A model generated the notes under the pieces. That model was not told where the DNA came from. It ran no database searches and worked only from the letters and a program-made list of their open reading frames with translations. Below are positions 1-8,472 of a stretch of DNA of 64,000 nt, in pieces. Both the position numbers and the translations under genes were made by a program. The first letter of the stretch is position 1, and each line of letters begins with the position of its first letter. The DNA is taken from positions 3,886,001-3,950,000 of the forward strand of contig OX638333.1 in the NCBI GenBank assembly GCA_951812895.1, written 5' to 3'. Source of the DNA: an uncultured Roseovarius sp. (lineage in GTDB: Bacteria > Pseudomonadota > Alphaproteobacteria > Rhodobacterales > Rhodobacteraceae).

Positions 1-276
1 CGTTCCGCCCGCCTTGTCAACTGCCAATACCTGTCGGTATTCGATGAATTTGCCGCGCAGTGACACTTCTTCAACGGCCTCTTTGGCTGTCAGACCACTT
101 TGCATCAGATCAAGCGCCATTGGCCCCAGCGACGGATCAGTTACATTCTGAGATGCAACCGCGCCAACGCCCGCGCGCGCAAAGGAGCAGCGTGCCGCAA
201 CTGCAGGTGAGGATGAAGAGATTGCCAACCCGAACGTGCCGGTTTCTTCACAGCGCGCAACAAGAGAAAATGTCAT
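1..276 (-). CDS. DUF1028 family protein, C-terminus cut by the window edge
   Basis: Reading the minus strand from the ATG at 276 gives 92 codons open to the window edge, beginning MTFSLVARCEETGTFGLAIS and including ARAGVGAVASQNVTDPSLGP. This is the typical N-terminus of the DUF1028 family, predicted to have an Ntn-hydrolase-like fold; no enzymatic activity can be assigned from sequence. The start lies 5 nt after the RidA-like stop codon, so the two genes are probably translationally coupled, and DUF1028 genes are often found beside RidA-type genes. No strong ribosome binding site precedes the ATG, which fits coupling. The rest of the gene, usually 220 residues or more, lies outside the window. 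Confidence 0.8.
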   Translation of the reverse strand, partial: MTFSLVARCEETGTFGLAISSSSPAVAARCSFARAGVGAVASQNVTDPSLGPMALDLMQSGLTAKEAVEEVSLRGKFIEYRQVLAVDKAGGT

Positions 277-281
277 CGCTG

Positions 282-698
282 TCAGCCCGGAATAACGGCA
301 GTGCCGTCAATTTCCACCAGCCAATCGGGGCGAGCCAAGGCTTGAACCACCAATCCGGTCGAGACCGGATGCACGCCTTTGATATATTCGCCCATGGTGC
401 GATAGACAGCTTCGCGATGGCGCACGTCGGTGATGTACACCACAACCTTGACCAGATGCTCAATCGAGCCGCCGGACTCTTCGATCAGCTGCTTGATATT
501 CTGCATGACCTTGTGGGTTTGTTCTACCGGATCATGGCTGTTTATGTTGACTGCGTCATCCAGGTTTTGAGGACACTGACCGCGCAGGTAAACGGTCTTG
601 CCGCCCTCGGTCACCACTGCCTGGCACAGATCATTATCCAGATTTTGTTCAGGGTAGGTGTCAGATGTATTGAATTTTCGAATGCGGGTATGGGTCAT
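282..698 (-). CDS. RidA/YjgF/UK114 family protein
   Basis: A 138-residue protein with the Rid fold signature: YLRGQCPQN near residue 38, a central helix region (MQNIKQLIEESGGSIEHLVK) and a C-terminal LVEIDGTAVIPG. RidA itself hydrolyses reactive 2-aminoacrylate and related imines and needs an Arg in the P-x-R segment before the last strand (Arg105 in E. coli). Here the segment reads PVSTGLVVQ, so that Arg appears to be Ser. This points to a non-archetypal Rid subfamily whose substrate is unknown. It lies 60 nt downstream of a flavin monooxygenase gene and 5 nt upstream of a DUF1028 gene, all on the minus strand, suggesting one catabolic operon. Family call is firm; function is inferred only broadly. 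Confidence 0.85.
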   Translation of the reverse strand: MTHTRIRKFNTSDTYPEQNLDNDLCQAVVTEGGKTVYLRGQCPQNLDDAVNINSHDPVEQTHKVMQNIKQLIEESGGSIEHLVKVVVYITDVRHREAVYRTMGEYIKGVHPVSTGLVVQALARPDWLVEIDGTAVIPG

Positions 699-758
699 GT
701 AGCGTTCCTTGGCACTTTAAATCGTGAATATCTTGTGAGTTGTATCTTGCGGGTGCAG

Positions 759-2033
759 TTACTCTGCGGCAGGGATCGCCCGTTCATCAGGTCCTCGATA
801 GCTCAGGTAATTTCGCTGGATCGCAATCTGGTCTGCTACGTGTTTTGCGTCATGCCAGATGCCCCAAACAAAGGTCGAGCCTCTGCGCGACTGCCAGGGC
901 AGCCCCAGGAAATAGACATCCGGTTCAGACGAAACGCCACGCTGATGGACAGGCTTGCCAGCATCATCGAACGCATCCACATTCAGCCAACTGAAGTCCT
1001 GACGGAAACCAGTTGCCCAGATGATCGCGGTGATGCCGGCTTTGGCCAGATCAAGTTCACTGATCGGGTTAATCAGGCAATCCGGATCCGGTGGAAATTG
1101 CCGGGCCTCAGGTTCTTCCGGCAGTTCAATTCCGGTCCGCGCAACATAATCATCCGCAGCATCCAGCATTGCCAGATATTGCTGGTCACCAGTTCCGATA
1201 TTTTGCTGGAGGTCACCTGCAAAGCGAAAGACGCCGTTTTCGTAGGTTTCAGTCATGCCGACCAAGTTTATTCCGTCGCCTGCCATACGGCGGAAATCGA
1301 CCGTATTGCCACCATGCGCGCCGCTGACGCAAATGGTAAAACGTTCGCTTCCCGGTGCCATCGAAGGCGCTTCCCAAAGGCCAAGAACTCCCAGCCACCA
1401 AACATTGTCGCGGCCTCTGTATCGGCGCGGCGGGCGCTCGTGAGGTCCAACCGAGAGAAAGACGTTCTTCCCCTCACGCCGTAGTTCCTCGGCAATCTGC
1501 ACTCCGGACGATCCGGCGCCTACAACCATCACGTTACCCTCAGGAAGTTGCCCGGGATTGTGGTAATGGAAAGAGTGCAGTTGAAAGATTTTCTCATCCT
1601 TCGGAACCAGAGGAGGAATCACGGGAATCTGGAACGCCCCTGTTGCGGTGACAATGCGGTTTGCCTCAATCCTGCCCTTGGATGTGTCGACAATGAACCC
1701 GCCGTCCTTCTTCCTTTCAGCCTTAAGAACCTCGACGCCGGTGCGTATCGGCGCGTCAATCATGTTCGCGTAATCGGCCAGGTATTTCGCCATGCGTTCT
1801 TTTGGCACAAAGGAATCCGGGTGCGAGTCCTCGAACTCCATATTAGGAAACCGATCATGCCACGCCGGACCATTCGCTACCATTGAATCCCACCGACCAG
1901 AACGCCAGGATTCAGCGACGCGGTTCTTTTCAAGTACAATATGCGGAACCTTGTTATTGCGAAGGTGCTCACTCATCGCAATCCCAGCCTGACCGCCGCC
2001 AACAACTAACGTATCTATTTGTTCGGTAGACAT
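759..2033 (-). CDS. Flavin-containing monooxygenase-like NAD(P)/FAD oxidoreductase
   Basis: A 424-residue protein with an N-terminal FAD Rossmann motif (VVGGGQAGIAMSEHL, residues about 10-24), a second dinucleotide motif for NADPH (VVGAGSSGVQIAEELRREG, about 170) and a sequence just before it (FQLHSFHYHNP) that resembles the FMO fingerprint. The AT-A-TG-F segments AIIWATGFRQDFSWL near the C-terminus are also typical. Such enzymes hydroxylate or insert oxygen into soft nucleophiles using NADPH and O2. GAGG lies 8 nt before the ATG. It is the first gene of the group with the RidA-like and DUF1028 genes; the shared substrate cannot be told from sequence, though a nitrogen-containing compound is a reasonable guess. 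Confidence 0.85.
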   Translation of the reverse strand: MSTEQIDTLVVGGGQAGIAMSEHLRNNKVPHIVLEKNRVAESWRSGRWDSMVANGPAWHDRFPNMEFEDSHPDSFVPKERMAKYLADYANMIDAPIRTGVEVLKAERKKDGGFIVDTSKGRIEANRIVTATGAFQIPVIPPLVPKDEKIFQLHSFHYHNPGQLPEGNVMVVGAGSSGVQIAEELRREGKNVFLSVGPHERPPRRYRGRDNVWWLGVLGLWEAPSMAPGSERFTICVSGAHGGNTVDFRRMAGDGINLVGMTETYENGVFRFAGDLQQNIGTGDQQYLAMLDAADDYVARTGIELPEEPEARQFPPDPDCLINPISELDLAKAGITAIIWATGFRQDFSWLNVDAFDDAGKPVHQRGVSSEPDVYFLGLPWQSRRGSTFVWGIWHDAKHVADQIAIQRNYLSYRGPDERAIPAAE

Positions 2034-2316
2034 ATTTTGATCCTCTTGGATTAATCGGCACGGTGAATTCGGGCCCTGACCCGCTTCACACTTGTGAATT
2101 TTCTGGCCTAGCGAGGGCGAAACCGCCGCTGTAGCAATGGGTGTTGAGGTGTAGGATCAATGATATTTGAGCTAGGAGAAAGTATGGTTTATCTTAGCTT
2201 TGATTAGGCGCGACCTAAGAATGCGTGGTCTGATCCAGCATTAGTAACGATTTGCCATCGCACCCAAAGGCAAAACCAGACAAGAAACAGCAGCTACACA
2301 ATAGATAGCCAATCAG

Positions 2317-3744
2317 TCAGCCAGGCATCCCTGCCCGCCGCAGACATTCGCGTATCGCTTCCATTTTTGCCGGATCGCTCAGCGGTATACGGTCAAGATC
2401 AGCGATTCGGGCCTCCGGAATGGCCTCCAGACAGGTTGCAACAGCAGCCCGGGCAGCCTCTGGTCGATCAGCCTGCACATGACCGGCAATCAGCAGGTAA
2501 TGACCAAAATACCATTGTGGCATTCGGTGAACGGATTTGCTGGCCCATTCAACTGCATTGTCGTACCGCCCGGCCAGATAGTGACCAAGTGCTATGCCCG
2601 TAAAGCGGAAGAATATGCTGGGATCGCGTGGGTTCGAACGGATAGAAATTTCCTGATTTGCGATGGCTTCGTCCACGCGTCCCACCAGGCTCAACGCGGT
2701 GCCAAGGCTGCCATAGGCCAATGAACAGTTTGGGTTCAACTCAACCGCGCGTTCCAGTGCTGCCACTGCTTCATGATGGCGGTATAGGCCCCAACAACTA
2801 CATCCCAGTGCCCAATGTGCATATTCATTCCGGTCATCCAGCTTGGTGGCGCGTTGTGCAAGACTACGGGCGGTTTCCATTGCTGCAACATGATCATCGA
2901 CATAGCCCATGATGGCACAGTGATAATGGATCAGGGACAAAACCAGATTGGCCTCAGCACTTTCCGGGTCATGGGCCAAGGCGCGTTCCAGCAGGTTGAT
3001 GGCTGTATCATAGCTGTCCGGGGAAAAATTATAGAGCAGGTGCCATGCGCGCATCGTCAGTTCCCACACCGTCAGGTCGGGCCGGTTGCTGCGTTCTACC
3101 GGTGGGCTTGCGGTCAGATGCACGCTGGTCTGGATTGATGCCACCACATTGCGCGTGATCTCGTCCTGCAGGTCGAACACATCGGCCAGTTGACCGTCAT
3201 ACCTTTCAGACCAGACATGGCCCCCCGTTATTCCGTCAATCAGCTGTGCCGTCACACGGATGCGGTCACCAGCACGGCGCACGCTGCCTTCAAGAACATA
3301 GCGCACACCTAAGTCTTCGGCGACCCGGCGGACGTCAACATTCTCTCCCTTATAGGTAAACGTCGTATTCCGCGCGATGATGAACAGCCAGGGCGACCGG
3401 GACAAAGCGGTGATGATGTCCTCTGATATCCCATCGGAAAAATACTCCTGCTCGGGATCGCCCGACATGTTTTCAAACGCCAGAACCGCGATGGACGGCT
3501 TATCAGGAACCAAAGGCTTTGGGGAATCCGCGGCCAATGCTGCCTGTTCGAAATGCTTTCGCAGGTCCAATTTCGAGGAGACACCAAGTTTGCGATAAAT
3601 CGTCGTCAAATGCGTGCGCACCGTTGACGGCGCAATGCACAGCTGATCCGCAATCTTGTGATACTCCGCCCCATCAGAGTAAGCCCGCGCGATCTGCTGC
3701 TCTCTGGCGCTTAGCTGTCCTCTGGATGGTGTTGATTTATCCAA
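2317..3744 (-). CDS. LuxR-type HTH regulator fused to TolB-like domain and TPR repeats
   Basis: The protein starts with a LuxR/GerE helix-turn-helix (LSAREQQIARAYSDGAEYHK then STVRTHLTTIYRKLGVSSK), followed by a TolB N-terminal-like domain (SIAVLAFENMSGDPEQEYFS to YVLEGSVRRAGDRIRVTAQL) and a C-terminal half of TPR-like helices (YAHWALGCSCWGLYRHHEA, AYGSLGTALSLVGRVDEAI). This architecture is common in alphaproteobacterial regulators related to the CadC/adenylate-cyclase-associated TPR group; the ligand is unknown. A longer open frame reaches 3819 (GTG then ATG at 3816) but has no ribosome binding site. The TTG at 3744 sits 11 nt after AGGAG and directly precedes the HTH domain, so it is chosen here. 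The gene is divergent from the NTF2-like gene at 3912, its likeliest target. Confidence 0.8.
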   Translation of the reverse strand: MDKSTPSRGQLSAREQQIARAYSDGAEYHKIADQLCIAPSTVRTHLTTIYRKLGVSSKLDLRKHFEQAALAADSPKPLVPDKPSIAVLAFENMSGDPEQEYFSDGISEDIITALSRSPWLFIIARNTTFTYKGENVDVRRVAEDLGVRYVLEGSVRRAGDRIRVTAQLIDGITGGHVWSERYDGQLADVFDLQDEITRNVVASIQTSVHLTASPPVERSNRPDLTVWELTMRAWHLLYNFSPDSYDTAINLLERALAHDPESAEANLVLSLIHYHCAIMGYVDDHVAAMETARSLAQRATKLDDRNEYAHWALGCSCWGLYRHHEAVAALERAVELNPNCSLAYGSLGTALSLVGRVDEAIANQEISIRSNPRDPSIFFRFTGIALGHYLAGRYDNAVEWASKSVHRMPQWYFGHYLLIAGHVQADRPEAARAAVATCLEAIPEARIADLDRIPLSDPAKMEAIRECLRRAGMPG

Positions 3745-3911
3745 GAGTTCTCTTTCTCCTCGGGCAAGGCGCCCGGTTTTTGTAACTGATGCGTGCCTAA
3801 CGTATACAGAATACATCACATGCAGTAGTCAAAATACAGCAGCTGGGTGATATCTGCACTGTTCGTATCTTCTTAGAATGACAGCATAATCGCAATCAAA
3901 GGAGTTCTAAA

Positions 3912-4298
3912 ATGACCAACCAGCAGACGATCAAAGTAAGCCACGCCGATATCGTTCAACGTGGATGGGAGGCCGTAGGCCGGGGCGATTGGGACGCGCT
4001 TGTCGCCGATTACGTGGACGACATGGTATTCGTGATGCCGGGGCAAAATGATGTCCTGAATGGTCGGACAGCGTTTCGCGAGGTCCTCAACAATCTGGGT
4101 GCGGCTTTACCGGCCGGGTTCGAAATCACCGGGTTGCGTCAGATCGGTGAAATGGGCGAAGTGGTGTCAATCATCGATTGGAAATGCGCCAAGGTGCCAG
4201 AGGGCAGCCAGCTGTCAGTGCTGTTCATCTTCGACGGCGACAAGGTGCGCGAAGAACGCTGGTTCGTCGATACCGAACAATGGAAAGCTGCGTTTTAG
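3912..4298 (+). CDS. NTF2-like (SnoaL-type) protein
   Basis: A 128-residue protein with the cone-shaped NTF2/SnoaL pattern: an N-terminal helix (VQRGWEAVGRGDWDALVADY), V-DDMVFVMPG, then NGRTAFREVLNNLGAALPAG and a C-terminal strand pair ending FDGDKVREERWFVDTEQW. Members include small cyclases, isomerases and ketosteroid-isomerase relatives, so the chemistry is not predictable. A good ribosome binding site (AAAGGAG) lies 7 nt before the ATG. It is divergent from the LuxR-TolB-TPR regulator and is followed after 23 nt by a strong hairpin, so it appears to be a single-gene transcript. Confidence 0.8.
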   Translation: MTNQQTIKVSHADIVQRGWEAVGRGDWDALVADYVDDMVFVMPGQNDVLNGRTAFREVLNNLGAALPAGFEITGLRQIGEMGEVVSIIDWKCAKVPEGSQLSVLFIFDGDKVREERWFVDTEQWKAAF

Positions 4299-4321
4299 CT
4301 CCAAATCCTCAAACATAAATA

Positions 4322-4347
4322 CTTGTGCCCCGCTTCGGGGGCACAAG
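4322..4347. terminator. Bidirectional hairpin terminator between convergent genes
   Basis: CTTGTGCCCC at 4322-4331 pairs perfectly with GGGGCACAAG at 4338-4347 around the loop GCTTCG. It lies between the ends of the convergent NTF2-like and universal-stress genes. The U-tract is weak on both sides, so it may work with Rho or as an mRNA end-protecting hairpin. Confidence 0.7.
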
Positions 4348-4388
4348 CACGTTTAGGAAAGCTGGAAATTAATCAAACGGGATAATTT

Positions 4389-4802
4389 CTAACCTCTAAC
4401 GACCAGCACAGAACAATGCGCATTACGCACCACGCGTGCCAGATTGGGACCGATTTCATAATTCGGGAAATCGCCTTTTGACGACGCCATTATGATCATG
4501 TCAAAGCTGTCTTTATAAGCAAGCTTCAGGATTTCGCGGTATACGCTGCCCTGTTCGATGTGAATGTTCAGACCCGCCGCTCCGTTATCCTCAAGGATCT
4601 TCTGAACAGCGCCCCTAACATGGTCCTTTGCCCCTGCCCCATAGTTTGCAGGCAGATTTGGCAAAAGGATAATGTCGGGAATGACGCACACAACATGCAA
4701 CTCTGCGCCGTTAAACTCCGCTTGTTTCATCGCGAGTGGAAGTGCCGAATTCCAAGAGCTTTCGTCGGTATGGTCGATTGGCAGAAGTATCTTCGTTGCC
4801 AT
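4389..4802 (-). CDS. Universal stress protein, UspA family
   Basis: A 137-residue single-domain Usp beginning MATKILLPIDHTDESSWNSA and ending with IIMASSKGDFPNYEIGPNLA followed by RVVRNAHCSVLVVRG. The usual nucleotide-binding motif G-x2-G-x9-G(S/T) is only partly kept (the last G-S/T position reads G-P-N), so ATP binding is uncertain. The ribosome binding site GAGGAGG precedes the ATG by 7 nt. It lies 67 nt downstream of the AGCS symporter gene on the same strand, separated by a hairpin; Usp genes are frequent companions of solute transporters in this family, so a transporter-linked role is likely. Confidence 0.85.
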   Translation of the reverse strand: MATKILLPIDHTDESSWNSALPLAMKQAEFNGAELHVVCVIPDIILLPNLPANYGAGAKDHVRGAVQKILEDNGAAGLNIHIEQGSVYREILKLAYKDSFDMIIMASSKGDFPNYEIGPNLARVVRNAHCSVLVVRG

Positions 4803-4840
4803 TTACTTACCTCCTCAGAGAGTGGTTTCGTAGGGGATGT

Positions 4841-4862
4841 CGGGGGGCCATCAGGCCCCCCG
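4841..4862 (-). terminator. Hairpin between symporter and usp genes
   Basis: CGGGGGGCC (4841-4849) and GGCCCCCCG (4854-4862) form a 9-bp perfect stem with the loop ATCA, starting 8 nt after the symporter stop codon. No T-run follows, so it could attenuate read-through into the usp gene or stabilise the upstream mRNA. Confidence 0.6.
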
Positions 4863-4869
4863 GCAAAGT

Positions 4870-6183
4870 TTACTCAGAGGCTCCGCCCGGCTCTTCGGTC
4901 TGACCATTTGATGCAAAGAACTCGCGAGTCAGCTTGAAGACAATCGGGCTAAGCAGTGCCAGCGCAATCAGGTTCGGTATCGCCATCATGGCATTCAGCG
5001 TATCCGCCAGCAGCCAGATAAAGCCCAGATCGGCAGTTGCACCGAAATAGATCATAGCGATCCACAAAATGCGGTAAGGCATCAAAGCTTTCGAACCAAA
5101 GAAGAACCCAACGCATTTCTCACCGTAGAACGACCAGCCCAGAATGGTTGTAAAGGCAAAGATCGACAGGGCAATCGCGATGAGCGAACCGCCAATACCC
5201 GGCAGCGAAAGCTCGAACGCATGTGCGGTCAGTGCCGCACCGGATTCACCCGATGTCCAGGCACCCGAAGCGATAATCGCAAGACCAGTGATCGAGCAGA
5301 CGATGATCGTATCAATGAACGTCCCCAGCATCGCAACAAGACCCTGGTTTACCGGACCTTTGGTAGATGCCGCTGCGTGGGCAATCGGCGCCGAGCCAAG
5401 ACCGGCTTCGTTCGAGAACACACCACGTGCCACACCAAACCGGATCGCGGCCCAAACGGCTGCACCGGCAAAACCACCTTCTGCGGCGGATGGGGTGAAT
5501 GCATGTGTAAACACAAGGTTCAGCGCATTCCCGATACCGCCGATGTTGATCAGCAGAACCAGCAGACCTGCAATGATGTAAGCAACAGCCATGAACGGAA
5601 CCAGCTTACCTGCAACCGCGCCAATCCGGCTGATACCACCCAGAATTACGGCGGCTGTCAAAACCATCAGAACAACACCGGTCACCGACACGTTCACACC
5701 AAAGTTCGATTCCAGAACGCTGGCAACACCATTGGCCTGAACACCGTTACCGATGCCAAACGCCGCGATTGCACCAAACAGGGCAAACGCAGGTGCCAGC
5801 CAGTACCATTTTTTGTCGAGCCCATTTTTGATGTAATACATCGGCCCGCCGACATAGTTACCCAGCTCATCCTTCTCGCGATATTTCACCGCGCAAACCG
5901 CCTCGGCGTATTTTGTAGCCATGCCAACAAGGGCTGTCATCCACATCCAGAACAACGCGCCCGGTCCACCCAGGAACACCGCCGTCGCAACACCGGCAAT
6001 GTTGCCGGTACCGATGGTCGCCGAAAGGGACGTCATCAGCGCGTTGAACGGGCTGATCTGGCCTTCACCCGCCGATTCACGGCCGCTGAACAAAAGTTTG
6101 AAACCGGTGCCCAGCTTCAGGATCGGCATGAACTTCAACCCGACTTGCAGGAAAAAGCCTACGCCCAGAATGAGGACGAGCAT
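4870..6183 (-). CDS. Alanine/glycine:cation symporter (AGCS family)
   Basis: A 437-residue membrane protein with about 10-11 hydrophobic helices and the AGCS hallmarks SPFNALMTSLSATIGTGNIA, VFLGGPGALFWMWMTALVGM and GNYVGGPMYYIKNG. The family imports alanine or glycine with Na+ or H+. The first ATG in frame is 6183, inside what should be the first membrane helix. The frame stays open upstream and encodes family-like sequence (VGQINGVVWGPLM), with a perfect GGGAGG at 6247-6252 placed 6 nt before an AAG codon at 6240, exactly where an ATG would be expected. The natural start therefore seems to have been lost by one substitution; see findings. The neighbouring XRE-cupin gene is divergent and could regulate it. 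Confidence 0.9.
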   Translation of the reverse strand: MLVLILGVGFFLQVGLKFMPILKLGTGFKLLFSGRESAGEGQISPFNALMTSLSATIGTGNIAGVATAVFLGGPGALFWMWMTALVGMATKYAEAVCAVKYREKDELGNYVGGPMYYIKNGLDKKWYWLAPAFALFGAIAAFGIGNGVQANGVASVLESNFGVNVSVTGVVLMVLTAAVILGGISRIGAVAGKLVPFMAVAYIIAGLLVLLINIGGIGNALNLVFTHAFTPSAAEGGFAGAAVWAAIRFGVARGVFSNEAGLGSAPIAHAAASTKGPVNQGLVAMLGTFIDTIIVCSITGLAIIASGAWTSGESGAALTAHAFELSLPGIGGSLIAIALSIFAFTTILGWSFYGEKCVGFFFGSKALMPYRILWIAMIYFGATADLGFIWLLADTLNAMMAIPNLIALALLSPIVFKLTREFFASNGQTEEPGGASE

Positions 6184-6227
6184 AAGAGGCCCCCAAACGA
6201 CCCCGTTTATCTGTCCGACTATGTTAC

Positions 6228-6425
6228 TTAACGCTTCCTTGGTGTTCCTCCCAATTGTGCGTGGTTATGCCCCTTAGACAACGCATCATGGCGCGGTTCC
6301 TTCAGGACGGTGAAATCTTCGGTGCGAAAAGAGGATCGTGCCGCTGACAAAATACTGGCGGCATCGGCGACTGCTGCGCAGCGCCATTGTTCAATTCCAA
6401 CAACGATCTGATCGAAGTTCGACAT
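6228..6425 (-). CDS. Doubtful small ORF upstream of the symporter
   Basis: A 65-codon frame (MSNFDQIVVGIEQWRCAAVA...) preceded by TGGGGGT 5 nt before its ATG. It ends inside the symporter's presumed translation start region. No homology is recognised and the C-terminus is polar and composition-biased. It may be a leader ORF, or simply the untranslated leader of the symporter gene. I give it low weight. Confidence 0.2.
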   Translation of the reverse strand: MSNFDQIVVGIEQWRCAAVADAASILSAARSSFRTEDFTVLKEPRHDALSKGHNHAQLGGTPRKR

Positions 6426-6595
6426 TGATTACCCCCAGTAAATCTAGTCGCACCCTACATTTGCATACCATTGCATGCGCAATATGACCCCTATAGGAAA
6501 CTTTTCTCTTTAATCAACACTTGAATTGATCACGAAACTTTGACCTTTAACTGCAATTTTGGTAATAGATGTGAAACAACGGAAAAACTTTATCA

Positions 6596-7210
6596 ATGGA
6601 ACCAATCCAATTTGAAGATTCGGGCCCGGCACCTGAACCCACCGAAGCCCCGGACGGAGAAGTGCTCGGCCGGATGATCCGCGAAGCACGCAAGGACAAA
6701 GGTCTGACACTGGACGAGGCCGCCAAAGCCGCAGCAATTGGCCGCTCGACCCTTTCAAAGATCGAAAACAATCAAACGCGGCCCAGCTTTGATATCATCC
6801 GCCGTTTGATGCAGACGCTGGAACTCAGGACGCCTCAGCTTTTTGTTCAATCTGCAAAAACTGACATCTCAGGCCGGCGCGATTTCACCAGAACTGGCGA
6901 CGGAGAGCATCAGGTTACATCGACTTATGACCACGAGCTGCTGTGCACAGAGCTGACAAGCAAAAGAATGCTACCCTATATCAGCACGATCAAAGCCCGC
7001 GATGTGACCGAATTTGACAACTGGGTCCGTCACAGCGGCGAAGAATTCATGTATGTCATAAGCGGCGATGTCACGTTGTTTACAGAACATTATCGCCCCC
7101 TGAGTATGCGTGCAGGTGACTCTGTCTATTATGACAGCAGCATGGGCCACGGATGCATCTCGACAAGCGAAGAACCCGCTAAAGTGTTGTGGGTCTCGCT
7201 CGGCGACTGA
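6596..7210 (+). CDS. XRE-family regulator with C-terminal cupin domain
   Basis: A 204-residue protein: HTH_3 domain at about 25-80 (GRMIREARKDKGLTLDEAAK, STLSKIENNQTRPSFDIIRR) and a cupin_2 domain at about 125-200 (VRHSGEEFMYVISGDVTLFT, LSMRAGDSVYYDSSMGHGCI). This architecture is typical of local regulators of amino-acid, polyamine or small-amine uptake and catabolism, with the cupin sensing a small ligand. It is divergent from the AGCS symporter gene and followed on the same strand by a YbdK-type ligase, so it probably regulates one or both. Two direct TTGCAT copies spaced 10 bp apart, just upstream near 6462-6477, are a possible operator. The ribosome binding site is weak. Confidence 0.88.
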   Translation: MEPIQFEDSGPAPEPTEAPDGEVLGRMIREARKDKGLTLDEAAKAAAIGRSTLSKIENNQTRPSFDIIRRLMQTLELRTPQLFVQSAKTDISGRRDFTRTGDGEHQVTSTYDHELLCTELTSKRMLPYISTIKARDVTEFDNWVRHSGEEFMYVISGDVTLFTEHYRPLSMRAGDSVYYDSSMGHGCISTSEEPAKVLWVSLGD

Positions 7211-7323
7211 TCCAAAGAATTTGGCTCATTAGGGTGGTACAATTTTCCACTGCTGCCTGTTTTTCCTTGGCATGGGTCCATTTCCACGCTTTTCTTTAAG
7301 AAAACGAGGGATGGAAAAAATCC

Positions 7324-8457
7324 ATGACCACACCGGATTCTGATTTCACCATCGGCATCGAAGAGGAATATCTTCTTGTCGACCGCGACAGCCTCGCCCT
7401 TGCCGAAGCGCCAGAAGCCCTGATGTCCGCATGCCAATCAGAGCTGCAGGATCAGGTCGCACCGGAGTTTCTCAAATGTCAGATTGAGATCGGAACTAAG
7501 GTCTGTGCCACTGCCGCTGAGGCCCGTGAAGACCTCAAACGGCTGCGCGCCTGTGTGTCTAAACATGCCGCCCAGTTCAACCTCGCCCCTATCGCAGCCT
7601 CGTGTCATCCTTTCTCTGATTGGCGCGACCAGCATCACACCGACAAAGATCGTTACAACATGCTGTCTACTGATTTGGGCGGTGTGGTGCAGCGCATGCT
7701 GATCTGCGGAATGCACGTGCATGTCGGCATCGGCGAACCGGATCGCCGCATCGACCTGATGAACCAATTGTCTTATTTTTTGCCGCATCTTCTGGCTCTT
7801 TCCTGCTCCTCGCCGTTCTGGCAGGGGCGAGACACCGGGCTCGACTCATACCGCCTCACCGTATTCGACAACCTGCCCCGCACAGGCCTGCCTCCAAGAA
7901 TGGACAGTTTTTCTGAGTTCGAACGATCGGTTCAGGTGCTTGTTGATCTTGGCGTTATTCAGGACAGCTCGAAAATCTGGTGGGATCTGCGGCCCTCTTC
8001 TAAATTCCCAACGCTGGAATCGCGCATTTGCGATGTCCAACCCCGGCTAGAACACACTTTGATGCTCGCCGCACTTACCCAGGCTCTCACCCGGATGCTT
8101 TGGCGTCTGGCCACCCGCAACCAGCGCTGGCGCATCTACGATACATTTCTTGTGGCCGAAAACCGCTGGCGCGCCCAACGCTATGGCACAGCCGAAGGTC
8201 TAATCGACTTTGGGCGGGGGAAAATCGTTTCAATGAGCGATCTTGTCGAAGAATTGTTTGGCCTGATTGAAGAAGACGCCGAAATGTTTGGCTCTACAGC
8301 CGAGATTACCCATGCCAGCGACATTGCCGCAAACGGCCCCAGCTCTACCCGGCAGCGCAATGCATTCCAAAATGCCATTGATGCCGGGAAATCACAGCAA
8401 GAGGCGCTTCAGGACACCGTGAATCATCTTATCGAAGAATTTCACGCTGATTTATAA
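7324..8457 (+). CDS. Carboxylate-amine ligase, GCS2/YbdK family
   Basis: A 377-residue protein of the glutamate-cysteine ligase family 2, starting with the diagnostic [15 protein letters not shown] and containing [40 protein letters not shown] and [19 protein letters not shown]. The family joins an amino acid carboxylate to an amine with ATP; E. coli YbdK has weak glutamate-cysteine ligase activity but physiological substrates are mostly unknown. It lies 113 nt after the XRE-cupin gene on the same strand and converges with the broken DAO-family oxidoreductase. Length and motifs are complete. Confidence 0.88.
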   Translation: MTTPDSDFTIGIEEEYLLVDRDSLALAEAPEALMSACQSELQDQVAPEFLKCQIEIGTKVCATAAEAREDLKRLRACVSKHAAQFNLAPIAASCHPFSDWRDQHHTDKDRYNMLSTDLGGVVQRMLICGMHVHVGIGEPDRRIDLMNQLSYFLPHLLALSCSSPFWQGRDTGLDSYRLTVFDNLPRTGLPPRMDSFSEFERSVQVLVDLGVIQDSSKIWWDLRPSSKFPTLESRICDVQPRLEHTLMLAALTQALTRMLWRLATRNQRWRIYDTFLVAENRWRAQRYGTAEGLIDFGRGKIVSMSDLVEELFGLIEEDAEMFGSTAEITHASDIAANGPSSTRQRNAFQNAIDAGKSQQEALQDTVNHLIEEFHADL

Positions 8458-8472
8458 TCCTAAACGCGCACC

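Noticed and set aside
60-1484. Long + strand reading frame over the RidA and monooxygenase genes
   Set aside because: It is antisense to well-supported genes, has biased composition and no domain similarity.
5221-6231. Long + strand frame across the symporter gene
   Set aside because: Reverse complement of a membrane protein gene; charged, repetitive translation and no ribosome binding site.
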